NCBI GenBank assembly: GCA_015065975.1
Contig: SVPG01000006.1
Span: 1 to 64,000, forward strand
Direction of reading: 5' to 3'
Length of the DNA stretch: 64,000 bases
Source of the DNA: Oscillospiraceae bacterium
GTDB taxonomy: Bacteria; Bacillota; Clostridia; Oscillospirales; Acutalibacteraceae
The translations under genes were made by a program, and so were the position numbers. Below the pieces are notes generated by a model that saw nothing but the letters and a program-made list of their open reading frames with translations, was not told the origin of the DNA and made no database searches. Below, one piece after another: positions 24,329-31,999 of this stretch (the stretch's first letter is position 1; each line of letters begins with the position of its first letter).

Positions 24329-25508
24329 GAAGACGTTTATTTGTCTCGTTGTTGCTGTCGCGATGTTTGTTTCGTGCTATTGTGCAACAACGGTCAATAA
24401 TGCCGAAGAAACAGAGACAAGAACCCTGATGGTTGCCGAAGCTGCGACCGAGTCTGAGCTTCGTGCAAAGCAGGCTTCGCTTGAGGCGGAGCAGGCTTCC
24501 ATCAAGACCAAGATATCCAAGCTTCAGTCGAGTCAGGCAGACGCTCAGTCTCAGCTTGAGGAGATCAATAAGCTTATCGATAACCTCAACTCGCAGATCG
24601 ATACCATCAACTCCCAGATCGCCGTTCAGGAAGCTGAGATTGCGGGTATTGAAGCTGCAATTGCCGAGAAACAGGAAGCTATCGACGCAAGCTATGAGCG
24701 TTTCCGCAGCCGTATGCGTACCATGTACATCATGGGCGATATCAGCGGCGGTCTCATGACTCTGCTTTCGTCTCAGTCGTTTGACGATATCCTTTCGAAT
24801 ATGGTCTATCTTGAGGTAATGGCCGATTACGACCAGGATATCATCGATACTCTGACTCTTGACAAAAACGGTTTCGAGGCTGAAAAGGCTGAGATAGAGC
24901 TCAAGAAAGCGGCTGTTGAGGAGCAGAAGGCAAACCTTTCCCTCAAGAAGGCGGAGCTTTCTGAACAGCAGGCAGAAGCATCTTCGCTTCTTTCTCAGAT
25001 TGCTGCCGATAAGGCTGCTCTTCAGGCAGAGCAGGCAAAGATCGATAAGGAAATGGCAACCGCAAGAGCTCAGCTTGATGCTATCATAAACAACGTCACT
25101 CAGAAATCCGATAACGATACATACGTCGGCGGTTCGTGGCGTTGGCCGGCTCCCGGATACGGACGCATCACATCGAAGTTCGGCTGGCGTGCATGGTCGA
25201 ACAGCTATCATAAGGGAATTGACGTCGGAGCTCCCATGGGCGCGAAGATCGTTGCTTCAAACTCCGGTAAAGTCGTTACCAGCTCCTACAACGCAGGCGG
25301 CTACGGCAACTATGTCATAGTTGACCACGGCGGCGGATACATGACCGTTTATGCCCATCTCAGCAAGAAGAGTGTAGGCGTAGGTCAGCAGGTTTCAAGA
25401 GGACAGACGATTGGACTGTGCGGCTCCACAGGTCGTTCCACAGGACCGCATCTCCATTTTGAGATCAGAGTCAACGGCGTTGCAAAGAACCCGATGAACT
25501 ATCTCTAA
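24321..25508 (+). CDS. EnvC/NlpD-like murein hydrolase with coiled coil and M23 domain
   Basis: 395 residues from the ATG at 24321, which has GGAGG eight bases upstream and overlaps ftsX. Signal-type N-terminus (MFKKTFICLVVAVAMFVSCYC), then about 230 residues of long coiled coil (repeated LEAEQASIKTKISKLQ-type heptads), then an M23 peptidase domain. Zinc ligands are all present: HKGID in the first motif and HLH in GPHLHFEI, plus YAHLS. Unlike E. coli EnvC, whose LytM site is degenerate, this one looks able to cut peptidoglycan directly. The coiled coil is the expected docking part for FtsX. Confidence 0.94.
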   Translation: MFKKTFICLVVAVAMFVSCYCATTVNNAEETETRTLMVAEAATESELRAKQASLEAEQASIKTKISKLQSSQADAQSQLEEINKLIDNLNSQIDTINSQIAVQEAEIAGIEAAIAEKQEAIDASYERFRSRMRTMYIMGDISGGLMTLLSSQSFDDILSNMVYLEVMADYDQDIIDTLTLDKNGFEAEKAEIELKKAAVEEQKANLSLKKAELSEQQAEASSLLSQIAADKAALQAEQAKIDKEMATARAQLDAIINNVTQKSDNDTYVGGSWRWPAPGYGRITSKFGWRAWSNSYHKGIDVGAPMGAKIVASNSGKVVTSSYNAGGYGNYVIVDHGGGYMTVYAHLSKKSVGVGQQVSRGQTIGLCGSTGRSTGPHLHFEIRVNGVAKNPMNYL

Positions 25509-25523
25509 TACATTAAATAACAG

Positions 25524-25544
25524 CTCCCCGGCATAGTCGGGGAG
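25524..25544 (+). terminator. Hairpin between the M23 and S41-like genes
   Basis: CTCCCCG (25524-25530) pairs with CGGGGAG (25538-25544). Followed by TTGTCGGTTT, a weak T-run; probably a partial terminator that lowers expression of the S41-like gene. Confidence 0.5.
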
Positions 25545-25582
25545 TTGTCGGTTTATATAAATATTGAAGGGTTTGTTACTTG

Positions 25583-26830
25583 ATGAATAAAAAGATACCT
25601 TTGGGGATTGCGATTTCAGTAGCAGCACTTGTTGCAGCCATTGCGGTTACTGTTACTTACACATTCGCAATGAGAAAGTTTGAAGAGAGAATGAGCTCGG
25701 TAACCGACCGACAGTTCACATACGCAATACTCACGGAAATCGAGTCGAAAGTACGCCAGAAATACGGCGGCAAGATCGATTACGATGTAATGCTTGACAA
25801 AATGGCAGACGGCCTTATCGAAGGTCTGGGTGATGAAGCTTGCGAATACCTTTCCGTTGAAGAATACGAGATGGAAATGAACGAGCTTGCAGGCTACGAT
25901 TTCGGTATAGGAATTGACGTCTCTCGAGCAAGCGACGGAAATATCCTTGTAAACCGTGTTCAGAGCGGTTCTCCCGCAGCGACTGCAGGAATGCTCAAGG
26001 GCGATGTCATCACCTACGTGAACGGCGTTACCGTCCTCTCGACGGGATATGATAAGGCTGTTTCAAATATCAGCAGCGCAAAGACCGATGTCTCGCTCAA
26101 GGTTGTAAGAGGGGATAACGCGATAAGCTTCAATGTAAGCAAAGCGACCTTCACCAACGTTTCGGTCGAATACAGCAATATATCCGGCGTCGGATATATA
26201 AGCATATTTGAGTTCAATGATAAGACCGACGATCAGTTCAACTCGGCATACAGCTCTCTCAAATCTGCTGGCGTTACATCGCTCATGATCGATCTCAGAG
26301 GTACTGCAGGAGGAAGTATGGAGCAATATGAGTATGCGTGCTCGATACTCGATACCCTTCTTCCGCAGGGCAACCTTATGACATTTATTGAAAGCGACGG
26401 CAGCGAAAAGGTTCTTTACACCTCGGATTCAAAGAGTACCGATATGAAGATGGTAATACTCGTAAACGGAGAAACCGCAGGCGCGGCAGAGCTCTTCACA
26501 TCGGCGATATATGATTACGGTAAGTGTTATATTGTCGGAACGGCAACTCACGGTCAGATGACCGTTCAGGAATATTTCGGGATAAGTGACGGCTCCGCAA
26601 TCAAGCTCACCACAGGCAACTGGAAAACTGATACCTGCTCTTCGATTGAGGGAGGAAAGATATCCTCGGGCGGATATTTCTATAACGTGCCCCTTTCCAC
26701 TTATCAGGAGACCAACCGTCATATCCTCACTCCTCAGGAAGACCCTCAGATAAGCACTGCGCTCGACCTCCTCTCGACCGGAGAGACGTCAGATGAGACA
26801 ACCACAACCCAGGCAGGCGCAGCACAGTAA
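25583..26830 (+). CDS. S41-family (C-terminal processing peptidase-like) protein, Ser-Lys dyad missing
   Basis: 415 residues: one N-terminal membrane helix, a helical cap, a PDZ domain (about 105-185: GYDFGIGIDVS, QSGSPAATAGMLKGDVITYVNG), and an S41 core (GVGYISIFEF, LMIDLRGTAGGS, ILVNGETAGAAELF, IVGTATHGQMTVQ). In active members the motif is SAS/TAS with catalytic Ser, and Lys follows 25 residues later in TFGKG. Here these positions are G300 and Q325, again 25 apart, and the DLRDNPGG motif is DLRGTAGG. It therefore looks like a catalytically dead paralogue, perhaps a PDZ adaptor for the neighbouring M23 hydrolase. Outside-facing. The start codon is the ATG after a TTG. Confidence 0.9.
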   Translation: MNKKIPLGIAISVAALVAAIAVTVTYTFAMRKFEERMSSVTDRQFTYAILTEIESKVRQKYGGKIDYDVMLDKMADGLIEGLGDEACEYLSVEEYEMEMNELAGYDFGIGIDVSRASDGNILVNRVQSGSPAATAGMLKGDVITYVNGVTVLSTGYDKAVSNISSAKTDVSLKVVRGDNAISFNVSKATFTNVSVEYSNISGVGYISIFEFNDKTDDQFNSAYSSLKSAGVTSLMIDLRGTAGGSMEQYEYACSILDTLLPQGNLMTFIESDGSEKVLYTSDSKSTDMKMVILVNGETAGAAELFTSAIYDYGKCYIVGTATHGQMTVQEYFGISDGSAIKLTTGNWKTDTCSSIEGGKISSGGYFYNVPLSTYQETNRHILTPQEDPQISTALDLLSTGETSDETTTTQAGAAQ

Positions 26831-26840
26831 GAATAAACAA

Positions 26841-26874
26841 AAAAGGTCACGGTGCATTGGCACCGTGACCTTTT
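26841..26874. terminator. Bidirectional terminator between the S41-like gene and tyrS
   Basis: Perfect 15-bp stem (26841-26855 with 26860-26874), ATTG loop, A-run on one side and T-run on the other; serves both convergent genes. Confidence 0.93.
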
Positions 26875-26885
26875 GTTATGTCTGA

Positions 26886-28118
26886 TTAACCGATAAGAGC
26901 CTTGTGATAGACCTTCTTGCCCTTCTTGATAACGATAAAGCCGTTCTCGCTGAAAGCTTCCTTGTCAACGGCTGCAAAGCCGTCGGTTACCTTTACGTCA
27001 TCGATGGAAACGCCGCCCTGATCGATGAGACGTCTTGCTTCACCCTTGGACTTGCAGAGACCGCAGGCTACCATGATAGAAGTTACCTCAGCCTTGCCGT
27101 CGGTGAAAAGCTCATCGGAAAGGGTAGTGGAGGGCATATCGGCACTTGCAACGCCTGCGCCGAAGATTGCTCTTGCAGCATCGCGAGCCTTTGTAGCCTC
27201 TTCTTCACCATGGACGATCTTGGTGACCTCGTATGCGAGGATCTCCTTTGCATCGTTTATCTTGCTTGTACCCTGCCAGCTCTCCATAGCTTCGATCTCC
27301 TCAACGGGGATGAAGGTGAGGAACTTGAGGCACTTGATGACGCTTGCGTCCTCGGTGTTTCTCCAGTACTGATAGAAATCGTAGGGAGAAGTCTTTTTCG
27401 GGTCGAGCCATACAGCGCCGCCCATAGTCTTGCCCATCTTCTTGCCATCGCTTGTTGTGAGAAGAGCAAAGGTCATGCCGCAGACCTCTTCGCCCTTGAC
27501 CTTGCGGACGAGCTCGATACCGCCGATGATGTTGGACCACTGGTCGTCACCGCCGAGCTCAAGCTTACAGCCGTACTTTTCGTTGAGGCAGAGGAAGTCA
27601 TAGCTCTGCATAAGCATATAGTTGAACTCGATGAAGGAGAGACCCTTCTCAAGACGGGACTTGAAACACTCAGCGGTCAGCATGCGGTTGACGGAGAAAT
27701 GAACGCCGATGTCACGAAGGAAATCGACATAGTTGAGACCGAGCAGCCAGTCTGCGTTGTTGACCATGATGGCCTTGTCGTCGGAGAAATCGACAACGTT
27801 TGCCATCTGACCGACAAAGCAGTCGCCGTTGTGCTTGATGGTTTCCTTGGTCATCATGGAACGCATATCGGTTCTGCCGCTGGGGTCACCGACCATTGCG
27901 GTACCGCCGCCGATGAGAGCGATGGGCTTGTGACCCGCCTTCTGCATATGGGACATAATGATCATCTGAAGAAGATGACCGACGTGCAGGGAATCGGCAG
28001 TGGGGTCAAAGCCGATGTAGAAGGTGACCTTCTCGTTTTCGAGCATGTCGCGGATCTTGTCCTCATGAGTCATCTGAGCGATGAGACCACGAGCTTTAAG
28101 TTCGTCAAAAACACTCAT
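26886..28118 (-). CDS. tyrS: Tyrosine--tRNA ligase
   Basis: 410 residues from the ATG at 28118 (AAAAGGA nine bases upstream; an in-frame TTG at 28127 is not needed). Class I synthetase: HVGHLL (HIGH-type) after [12 protein letters not shown], tyrosine-binding [21 protein letters not shown], and the second signature reads [10 protein letters not shown] in place of KMSKS. A C-terminal S4 RNA-binding domain begins near [17 protein letters not shown]. It charges tRNA-Tyr. Its short leader holds no T-box, unlike the divergent thrS. Confidence 0.96.
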   Translation of the reverse strand: MSVFDELKARGLIAQMTHEDKIRDMLENEKVTFYIGFDPTADSLHVGHLLQMIIMSHMQKAGHKPIALIGGGTAMVGDPSGRTDMRSMMTKETIKHNGDCFVGQMANVVDFSDDKAIMVNNADWLLGLNYVDFLRDIGVHFSVNRMLTAECFKSRLEKGLSFIEFNYMLMQSYDFLCLNEKYGCKLELGGDDQWSNIIGGIELVRKVKGEEVCGMTFALLTTSDGKKMGKTMGGAVWLDPKKTSPYDFYQYWRNTEDASVIKCLKFLTFIPVEEIEAMESWQGTSKINDAKEILAYEVTKIVHGEEEATKARDAARAIFGAGVASADMPSTTLSDELFTDGKAEVTSIMVACGLCKSKGEARRLIDQGGVSIDDVKVTDGFAAVDKEAFSENGFIVIKKGKKVYHKALIG

Positions 28119-28165
28119 TTGTATCAATCCTTTTTAATAAATTATCAGTTTGTATACATTAAATA

Positions 28166-28194
28166 ATTTAATCATATTTGAACTGATTTGTCAA
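28166..28194 (-). promoter_or_regulatory. Promoter of tyrS
   Basis: Minus strand TTGACA (28194-28189), 17-base gap, TTAAAT (28171-28166). Confidence 0.75.
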
Positions 28195-28239
28195 TATTTT
28201 AAAGGGTAACAGTGGGCTGCAGATTGATTAAATCGTTCA

Positions 28240-28268
28240 TTGACACGGCATCTAAAAAGGAGTATAAT
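28240..28268 (+). promoter_or_regulatory. Perfect consensus promoter of the thrS T-box transcript
   Basis: TTGACA (28240-28245), 17-base gap, TATAAT (28263-28268). Strong initiation fits control by attenuation downstream. Confidence 0.93.
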
Positions 28269-28274
28269 GCGATT

Positions 28275-28541
28275 GACCGAATAGGAAAAGCTATGAAGGA
28301 ACGAGTAGTTGCTGTGAAACAGACAGAGAAAGGGGCATTTTGCTGGAAGCCTCTATGTGAATCGGCAATGAAAACCACTCCTGAGCTGCTGCGCCGAAAG
28401 CAGAGTAAGTGCAGCCGTATGCCTGCGTTAAAGGATAAGACTTGATGGAGTCTGAGAGAAAAATCAAGGTGGAACCGTGCATTTCGTGATTAGTATGCAC
28501 CCTTGATGTACAGTATGTGCTGTATGTCAGGGGTGCTTTTC
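28275..28541 (+). ncRNA. T-box riboswitch (threonine) upstream of thrS
   Basis: About 265-base leader. Stem I shows an AGTA element at its left side (in GGAACGAGTAGTTGC), a helix GTTGC/GCAAT above the specifier loop, and ACC, a Thr codon, at 28375-28377 in that loop on the right side; a one-base shift would read AAC, so the specifier rests partly on the downstream gene. The conserved T-box sequence AAGGTGGAACCGTGC is at 28466-28480. A terminator hairpin (GCACCCTTGA.. with ..TCAGGGGTGC, about 28497-28536, then TTTT) competes with the antiterminator. Uncharged tRNA-Thr should allow readthrough into thrS. Confidence 0.93.
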
Positions 28542-28572
28542 TTGTTCGGAAAAAAACAAAAGGAGAAAAAAT

Positions 28573-30336
28573 ATGAAAATCATCAAATGCAGCGGTCAGA
28601 CTGTGCAGTGTCCTTGCGGTGAGGATCTGCGTATTATGCGGCACACGGCAGCGCACGTTATGGCACAGGCGGTAAAACGACTTTATCCACAGGCGATTTT
28701 TGCCTATGGACCACCAACAGAAAACGGCTTTTATTACGACATCGACCTTGGAGATGTCAAGCTTAGTGAGAGCGACTTTAAAACAATAGAGATGGAAATG
28801 CAGAATATCATAAAAGAAAATCTGCCACTCAAGCCGTTTACCCTGTCCCGCGAAGAAGCGGTAAAATTTATGCTTGAAAGAGGAGAAAAATATAAAGTGG
28901 AACATATCGGTGATCTTGCTGCGGATGAGGGCGTTTCATTCTACCGTCAGGGTGAGTATGTCGATATGTGCCGAGGACCTCATCTTGTGTCCACAGGTGC
29001 TGTCAAGTCGTTCAGGCTTCTGAATATTTCGGGAGCATATTGGAAAAATGACAGCTCAAACAAAATGCTTACTCGGATAAATGCTGTTGCATTTTTATCA
29101 GAAGCTGAACTTGACCGATTTATGACACTGTTGGAGGAAGCTAAGAAACGAGACCATCGCAAGATCGGCAGTCAGATGCAGCTGTTTATGTTCAGTGAAG
29201 ATGGTGTGGGGTTTCCTTTCTTCTTGCCTAAAGGAATGATTATAAAAAATGAACTCATCAATTACTGGCGCACAGTTCACCAAAAGAGCGGATATAATGA
29301 GATATCTTCGCCGATGATAATGCACCGCCGTCTCTGGGAAACCAGCGGTCACTGGGAACATTACAAGGATAATATGTATTGCACACAGATCGACGGTGAG
29401 GACTTCTGCGTAAAACCGATGAATTGTCCCGGAAGTATATTGGTCTATAACAGCCGTCCGCGCAGTTATCGTGAGCTTCCTCTTCGTATTGCAGAGCTGG
29501 GAACAGTTCACCGACACGAGCTCAGAGGTGCTCTTCAGGGACTTTTCAGAGTCCGCTGTTTCACCCAGGACGATGCCCATATCTTTATAACTCGCGATCA
29601 GATAACCGACGAGATAGTGAAAGTGGTTAACCTGATTGATGAAGTGTATTCGGTATTCGGTTTTGAATATACCGTGGAATTATCCACCCGTCCCGAAAAC
29701 AGTATGGGAAGTGATGAGGACTGGCAGGCGGCGACCGACGGACTTGCCGCAGCACTTGATAAGCTATCGCTGGCATATACCATAAATGAGGGTGACGGTG
29801 CATTTTACGGTCCGAAAATAGATTTTCATCTGCGCGACAGTATAGGACGCACGTGGCAGTGCGGTACGATACAGCTCGATTTCCAGCTCCCTTTGAATTT
29901 CGACCTCTGTTATACCGATGAAAATGACCGCAGACAGAGGCCTATAATGATTCATCGTGTTTGTTTTGGATCGATCGAAAGATTCATTGGCATACTTACC
30001 GAGCATTTTGCAGGAAAGTTTCCTGTGTTTCTTTCACCTGTTCAGGTCAGAATACTTCAGATTTCGGAGAAGAACTCAGAATATGCACAGAGTATATGTG
30101 ATAAGCTGAGAGGGAAGAATATCCGCTGTGAGCTTGACAACCGCAATGAAAAGATAGGGTATATGATACGCCAGGCACAGCTTGTCGACAGGATTCCGTT
30201 TATGGTGATAGTCGGGCAGAAAGAGGAAGAACAGAATACCGTTTCTGTCAGAGAGCTCGACTGCGCGCAGACTCGAACAATGTCTTGTGATGAACTGGTT
30301 TCTATGGTGAAAGAGAGGGTTGATTGCATGAATTGA
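28573..30336 (+). CDS. thrS: Threonine--tRNA ligase without TGS domain
   Basis: 587 residues against about 640 for standard ThrRS; the N-terminal TGS domain is missing and the protein begins just before the editing domain (MRHTAAHVMAQAVKRLYP; editing residues HxxxH and MCRGPH present). Class II core: motif 1 near GYNEISSPMIMHRRLWETSGHW, Zn ligands Cys in KPMNCPG, His in HRHE and His in IMIHR, motif 2 RVRCFTQDDAHIF (usual Gly replaced by Cys), motif 3 FGSIERFIGIL, and the anticodon-binding domain (QVRILQISEKN to VDCMN). The start ATG has AAAGGAG. Possibly a second, inducible ThrRS (ThrZ-like) under the T-box. Confidence 0.93.
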   Translation: MKIIKCSGQTVQCPCGEDLRIMRHTAAHVMAQAVKRLYPQAIFAYGPPTENGFYYDIDLGDVKLSESDFKTIEMEMQNIIKENLPLKPFTLSREEAVKFMLERGEKYKVEHIGDLAADEGVSFYRQGEYVDMCRGPHLVSTGAVKSFRLLNISGAYWKNDSSNKMLTRINAVAFLSEAELDRFMTLLEEAKKRDHRKIGSQMQLFMFSEDGVGFPFFLPKGMIIKNELINYWRTVHQKSGYNEISSPMIMHRRLWETSGHWEHYKDNMYCTQIDGEDFCVKPMNCPGSILVYNSRPRSYRELPLRIAELGTVHRHELRGALQGLFRVRCFTQDDAHIFITRDQITDEIVKVVNLIDEVYSVFGFEYTVELSTRPENSMGSDEDWQAATDGLAAALDKLSLAYTINEGDGAFYGPKIDFHLRDSIGRTWQCGTIQLDFQLPLNFDLCYTDENDRRQRPIMIHRVCFGSIERFIGILTEHFAGKFPVFLSPVQVRILQISEKNSEYAQSICDKLRGKNIRCELDNRNEKIGYMIRQAQLVDRIPFMVIVGQKEEEQNTVSVRELDCAQTRTMSCDELVSMVKERVDCMN

Positions 30337-30359
30337 CCACATCGTGTGCTTGCAGTGAC

Positions 30360-30388
30360 TTGACAACGGAAAATATATGTTTTATACT
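30360..30388 (+). promoter_or_regulatory. Promoter of the yebC gene
   Basis: TTGACA (30360-30365), 17-base gap, TATACT (30383-30388), 24 bases after the thrS stop. Confidence 0.82.
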
Positions 30389-30434
30389 TATTAAGTTATA
30401 AATATGATTTTCAAAGTCACTGGAGGTTAATCAA

Positions 30435-31175
30435 ATGTCAGGCCATTCCAAATGGAGTACCATCAAGCGCAAGAAGGAAAAAACCGACTCCCAGCGTGCC
30501 GCTATATTCACCCGTATCGGTCGTGAGATGCAGGTCGCTATCCGTGAGGGCGGCGGACCCGACCCCGAGTCCAACTTCAAGCTTCGCGACTGTATTGCAA
30601 AGGCTAAGGCTGCAAACGTCCCCAACGATAACATCGAGCGTGCCCTCAAGAAGGCAGCAGGCGGCGGAGACGGCAAGAACTACGAGTCCCTCACATACGA
30701 AGGCTACGGTCCTTCCGGCGTTGCTGTTATTGTAGAAACACTTACAGATAACCGCAACCGTACCGCAGGTGAGATGCGCCACTATTTTGATAAGGCCGGC
30801 GGAAACCTCGGCAACTCGGGCTGTGTTTCCTTCATGTTCAATAAGAAGGGCGTAATTGTCATCGAGCGTGACGATCAGGACGAGGATGCTCTCATGGAGC
30901 AGGCTCTCGAGGCAGGCGCAGCAGATTTCTCTGCTGACGAGGATGCTTTTGAGATCACGACCGAGCCCGATGATTTCACCGCTGTATACGATGCTCTTCA
31001 GAAGCTCGGATACGAGTTTGTTTCGGCTCAGGTCGAGCAGGTTCCCGATACATATACCGCTATCACCGACGAGGAAGCTGCCGCAAAGATGCAGCGTCTT
31101 CTCGATATGCTCGATGATAACGACGATGTTCAGGACGTATGGCACAACTGGGAGAATGCTGACGATTATCAGTAA
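30435..31175 (+). CDS. YebC/PmpR family protein
   Basis: 246 residues, full length. The family start MSGHSKWSTIKRKK is followed by AIFTRIGREMQVAIREGG, ANVPNDNIERALKKAAGG and GYGPSGVAVIVETLTDNRNRT; the C-terminal domains end DNDDVQDVWHNWE. Members have been described as transcription regulators and, more recently, as ribosome-associated factors helping translation of proline stretches (TACO1 is the mitochondrial version). Own promoter and GGAGG ribosome binding site. Downstream is a mini-lipoprotein gene 43 bases away. Confidence 0.95.
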   Translation: MSGHSKWSTIKRKKEKTDSQRAAIFTRIGREMQVAIREGGGPDPESNFKLRDCIAKAKAANVPNDNIERALKKAAGGGDGKNYESLTYEGYGPSGVAVIVETLTDNRNRTAGEMRHYFDKAGGNLGNSGCVSFMFNKKGVIVIERDDQDEDALMEQALEAGAADFSADEDAFEITTEPDDFTAVYDALQKLGYEFVSAQVEQVPDTYTAITDEEAAAKMQRLLDMLDDNDDVQDVWHNWENADDYQ

Positions 31176-31218
31176 AATTCCCTGAATCGATAATATCAAG
31201 AAAGGAATGATCTCACTT

Positions 31219-31389
31219 ATGCTTAAAAGAATTATGGTCGGTCTTCTTGCCGCTCTTATGTGTGCAATGCTTCTTTTCGCAGGCGGCTGCGAGCGTGAAG
31301 GACTTGATGTCGGCGAGGACAGCGAGTTTGAAACAGGCGAGGCTGCAGATTCCGTATATGATCTTTCCCTCTTTTCTTCCTGCGGCTGA
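31219..31389 (+). CDS. Mini-lipoprotein, unknown function
   Basis: 56 residues from the ATG at 31219 (AAAGGA 12 bases upstream; the earlier ATG at 31207 overlaps that site). Basic start, hydrophobic stretch GLLAALMCAMLLFAGGC ending at a cysteine that can be lipidated, then a short acidic tail (EREGLDVGEDSEFETGE). The lipobox is imperfect (AGGC). Such tiny lipoproteins are often overlooked. It lies directly before the hairpin that controls the amidase gene, so its transcript may reach the amidase. Confidence 0.6.
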   Translation: MLKRIMVGLLAALMCAMLLFAGGCEREGLDVGEDSEFETGEAADSVYDLSLFSSCG

Positions 31390-31409
31390 TATTTAACAAA
31401 ATAAGCAAA

Positions 31410-31464
31410 ATGGGCATAGTATGTAATACCTGACAAAAGGAGGTATTTAACATACTATGCCCAT
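31410..31464 (+). promoter_or_regulatory. Long hairpin burying the amidase ribosome binding site and start codon
   Basis: The arm 31410-31424 is the exact complement of 31450-31464 (15 bp), and AATACCT (31425-31431) pairs with AGGTATT (31441-31447), giving 22 bp with one 2-base bulge and a 9-base loop. The right arm holds the 3' half of the AAGGAGG site (31437-31443) and the start codon ATG (31457-31459). The left arm also reads as a short frame of seven codons starting at 31410 and ending in TGA. No T-run follows, so this is not a terminator; translational control is the best reading. Confidence 0.8.
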
Positions 31465-31999
31465 TGTTTTTCTCAGTCCGTCAACGCAGGAGTTCAATCC
31501 CTATATCATCGGAGGCGATGAGGAGTATTACACAAACCTCATTGTTGATGCAATGCTGCCGTATCTTGATGCGAGCGGCATCACTTATGTGCGCAACGAC
31601 CGCGAAGCAAACGCAGCCGCAGCTATCGCAAAGAGCAACGCCGGAAACTACGATCTGCATCTTGCCATTCATTCAAATGCCGCACCTGATCAGTTTGCAG
31701 GTCAGATACAGGGCCCCGACGTTTACTATTATCCGGGCAGCGTGAACGGTCGTCGCGGTGCGGAAATTTTTGCGGCAAATCTGCGTGATATCTACCCTCA
31801 GCCGCAGCTTGTTGATGTAAGAACGTCGACAAGGCTCGGTGAGCTTTCGAAAACACGTGCTCCAAGTGTATTTATCGAGCTTGCATATCACGATAACGTC
31901 GAGGACGCAACGTGGATACGCGATAACATAGGACTCATTGCACAGAACCTCGCACTGTCTCTTACGGAATACTTCAATATCCCGTTTGTAATGCCCTAA
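31457..31999 (+). CDS. N-acetylmuramoyl-L-alanine amidase (Amidase_3, SPSTQ subfamily)
   Basis: 180 residues, a bare catalytic domain with no signal peptide. It matches a Clostridia amidase group that begins IVFLSPSTQEFN and has DEEYY, LAIHSNAAPDQ, VYYYPGSVNGRRGAEIFA and the ending APSVFIELAYHDNVEDATWIRDN. The second zinc His (AIHSN) and catalytic Glu (FIELAYHDN) are visible, but the usual DPGHGG His is replaced by the SPSTQ segment, so the metal site may differ. Members cut the amide bond in peptidoglycan and are often linked to sporulation. The start site lies in a long hairpin. The last 4 bases overlap the convergent comM/yifB gene. Confidence 0.88.
   Translation: MPIVFLSPSTQEFNPYIIGGDEEYYTNLIVDAMLPYLDASGITYVRNDREANAAAAIAKSNAGNYDLHLAIHSNAAPDQFAGQIQGPDVYYYPGSVNGRRGAEIFAANLRDIYPQPQLVDVRTSTRLGELSKTRAPSVFIELAYHDNVEDATWIRDNIGLIAQNLALSLTEYFNIPFVMP

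Noticed and set aside
28119..28165. T-box for tyrS
   Set aside because: The leader is about 40 bases and lacks the TGGAACC element.
26904..28166. Long open frame (420 codons) on the plus strand
   Set aside because: Antisense shadow of tyrS; no recognisable domain.
28212..28445. 77-codon frame upstream of thrS
   Set aside because: It begins before the perfect promoter and overlaps the T-box stem I, so it is leader RNA, not a gene.
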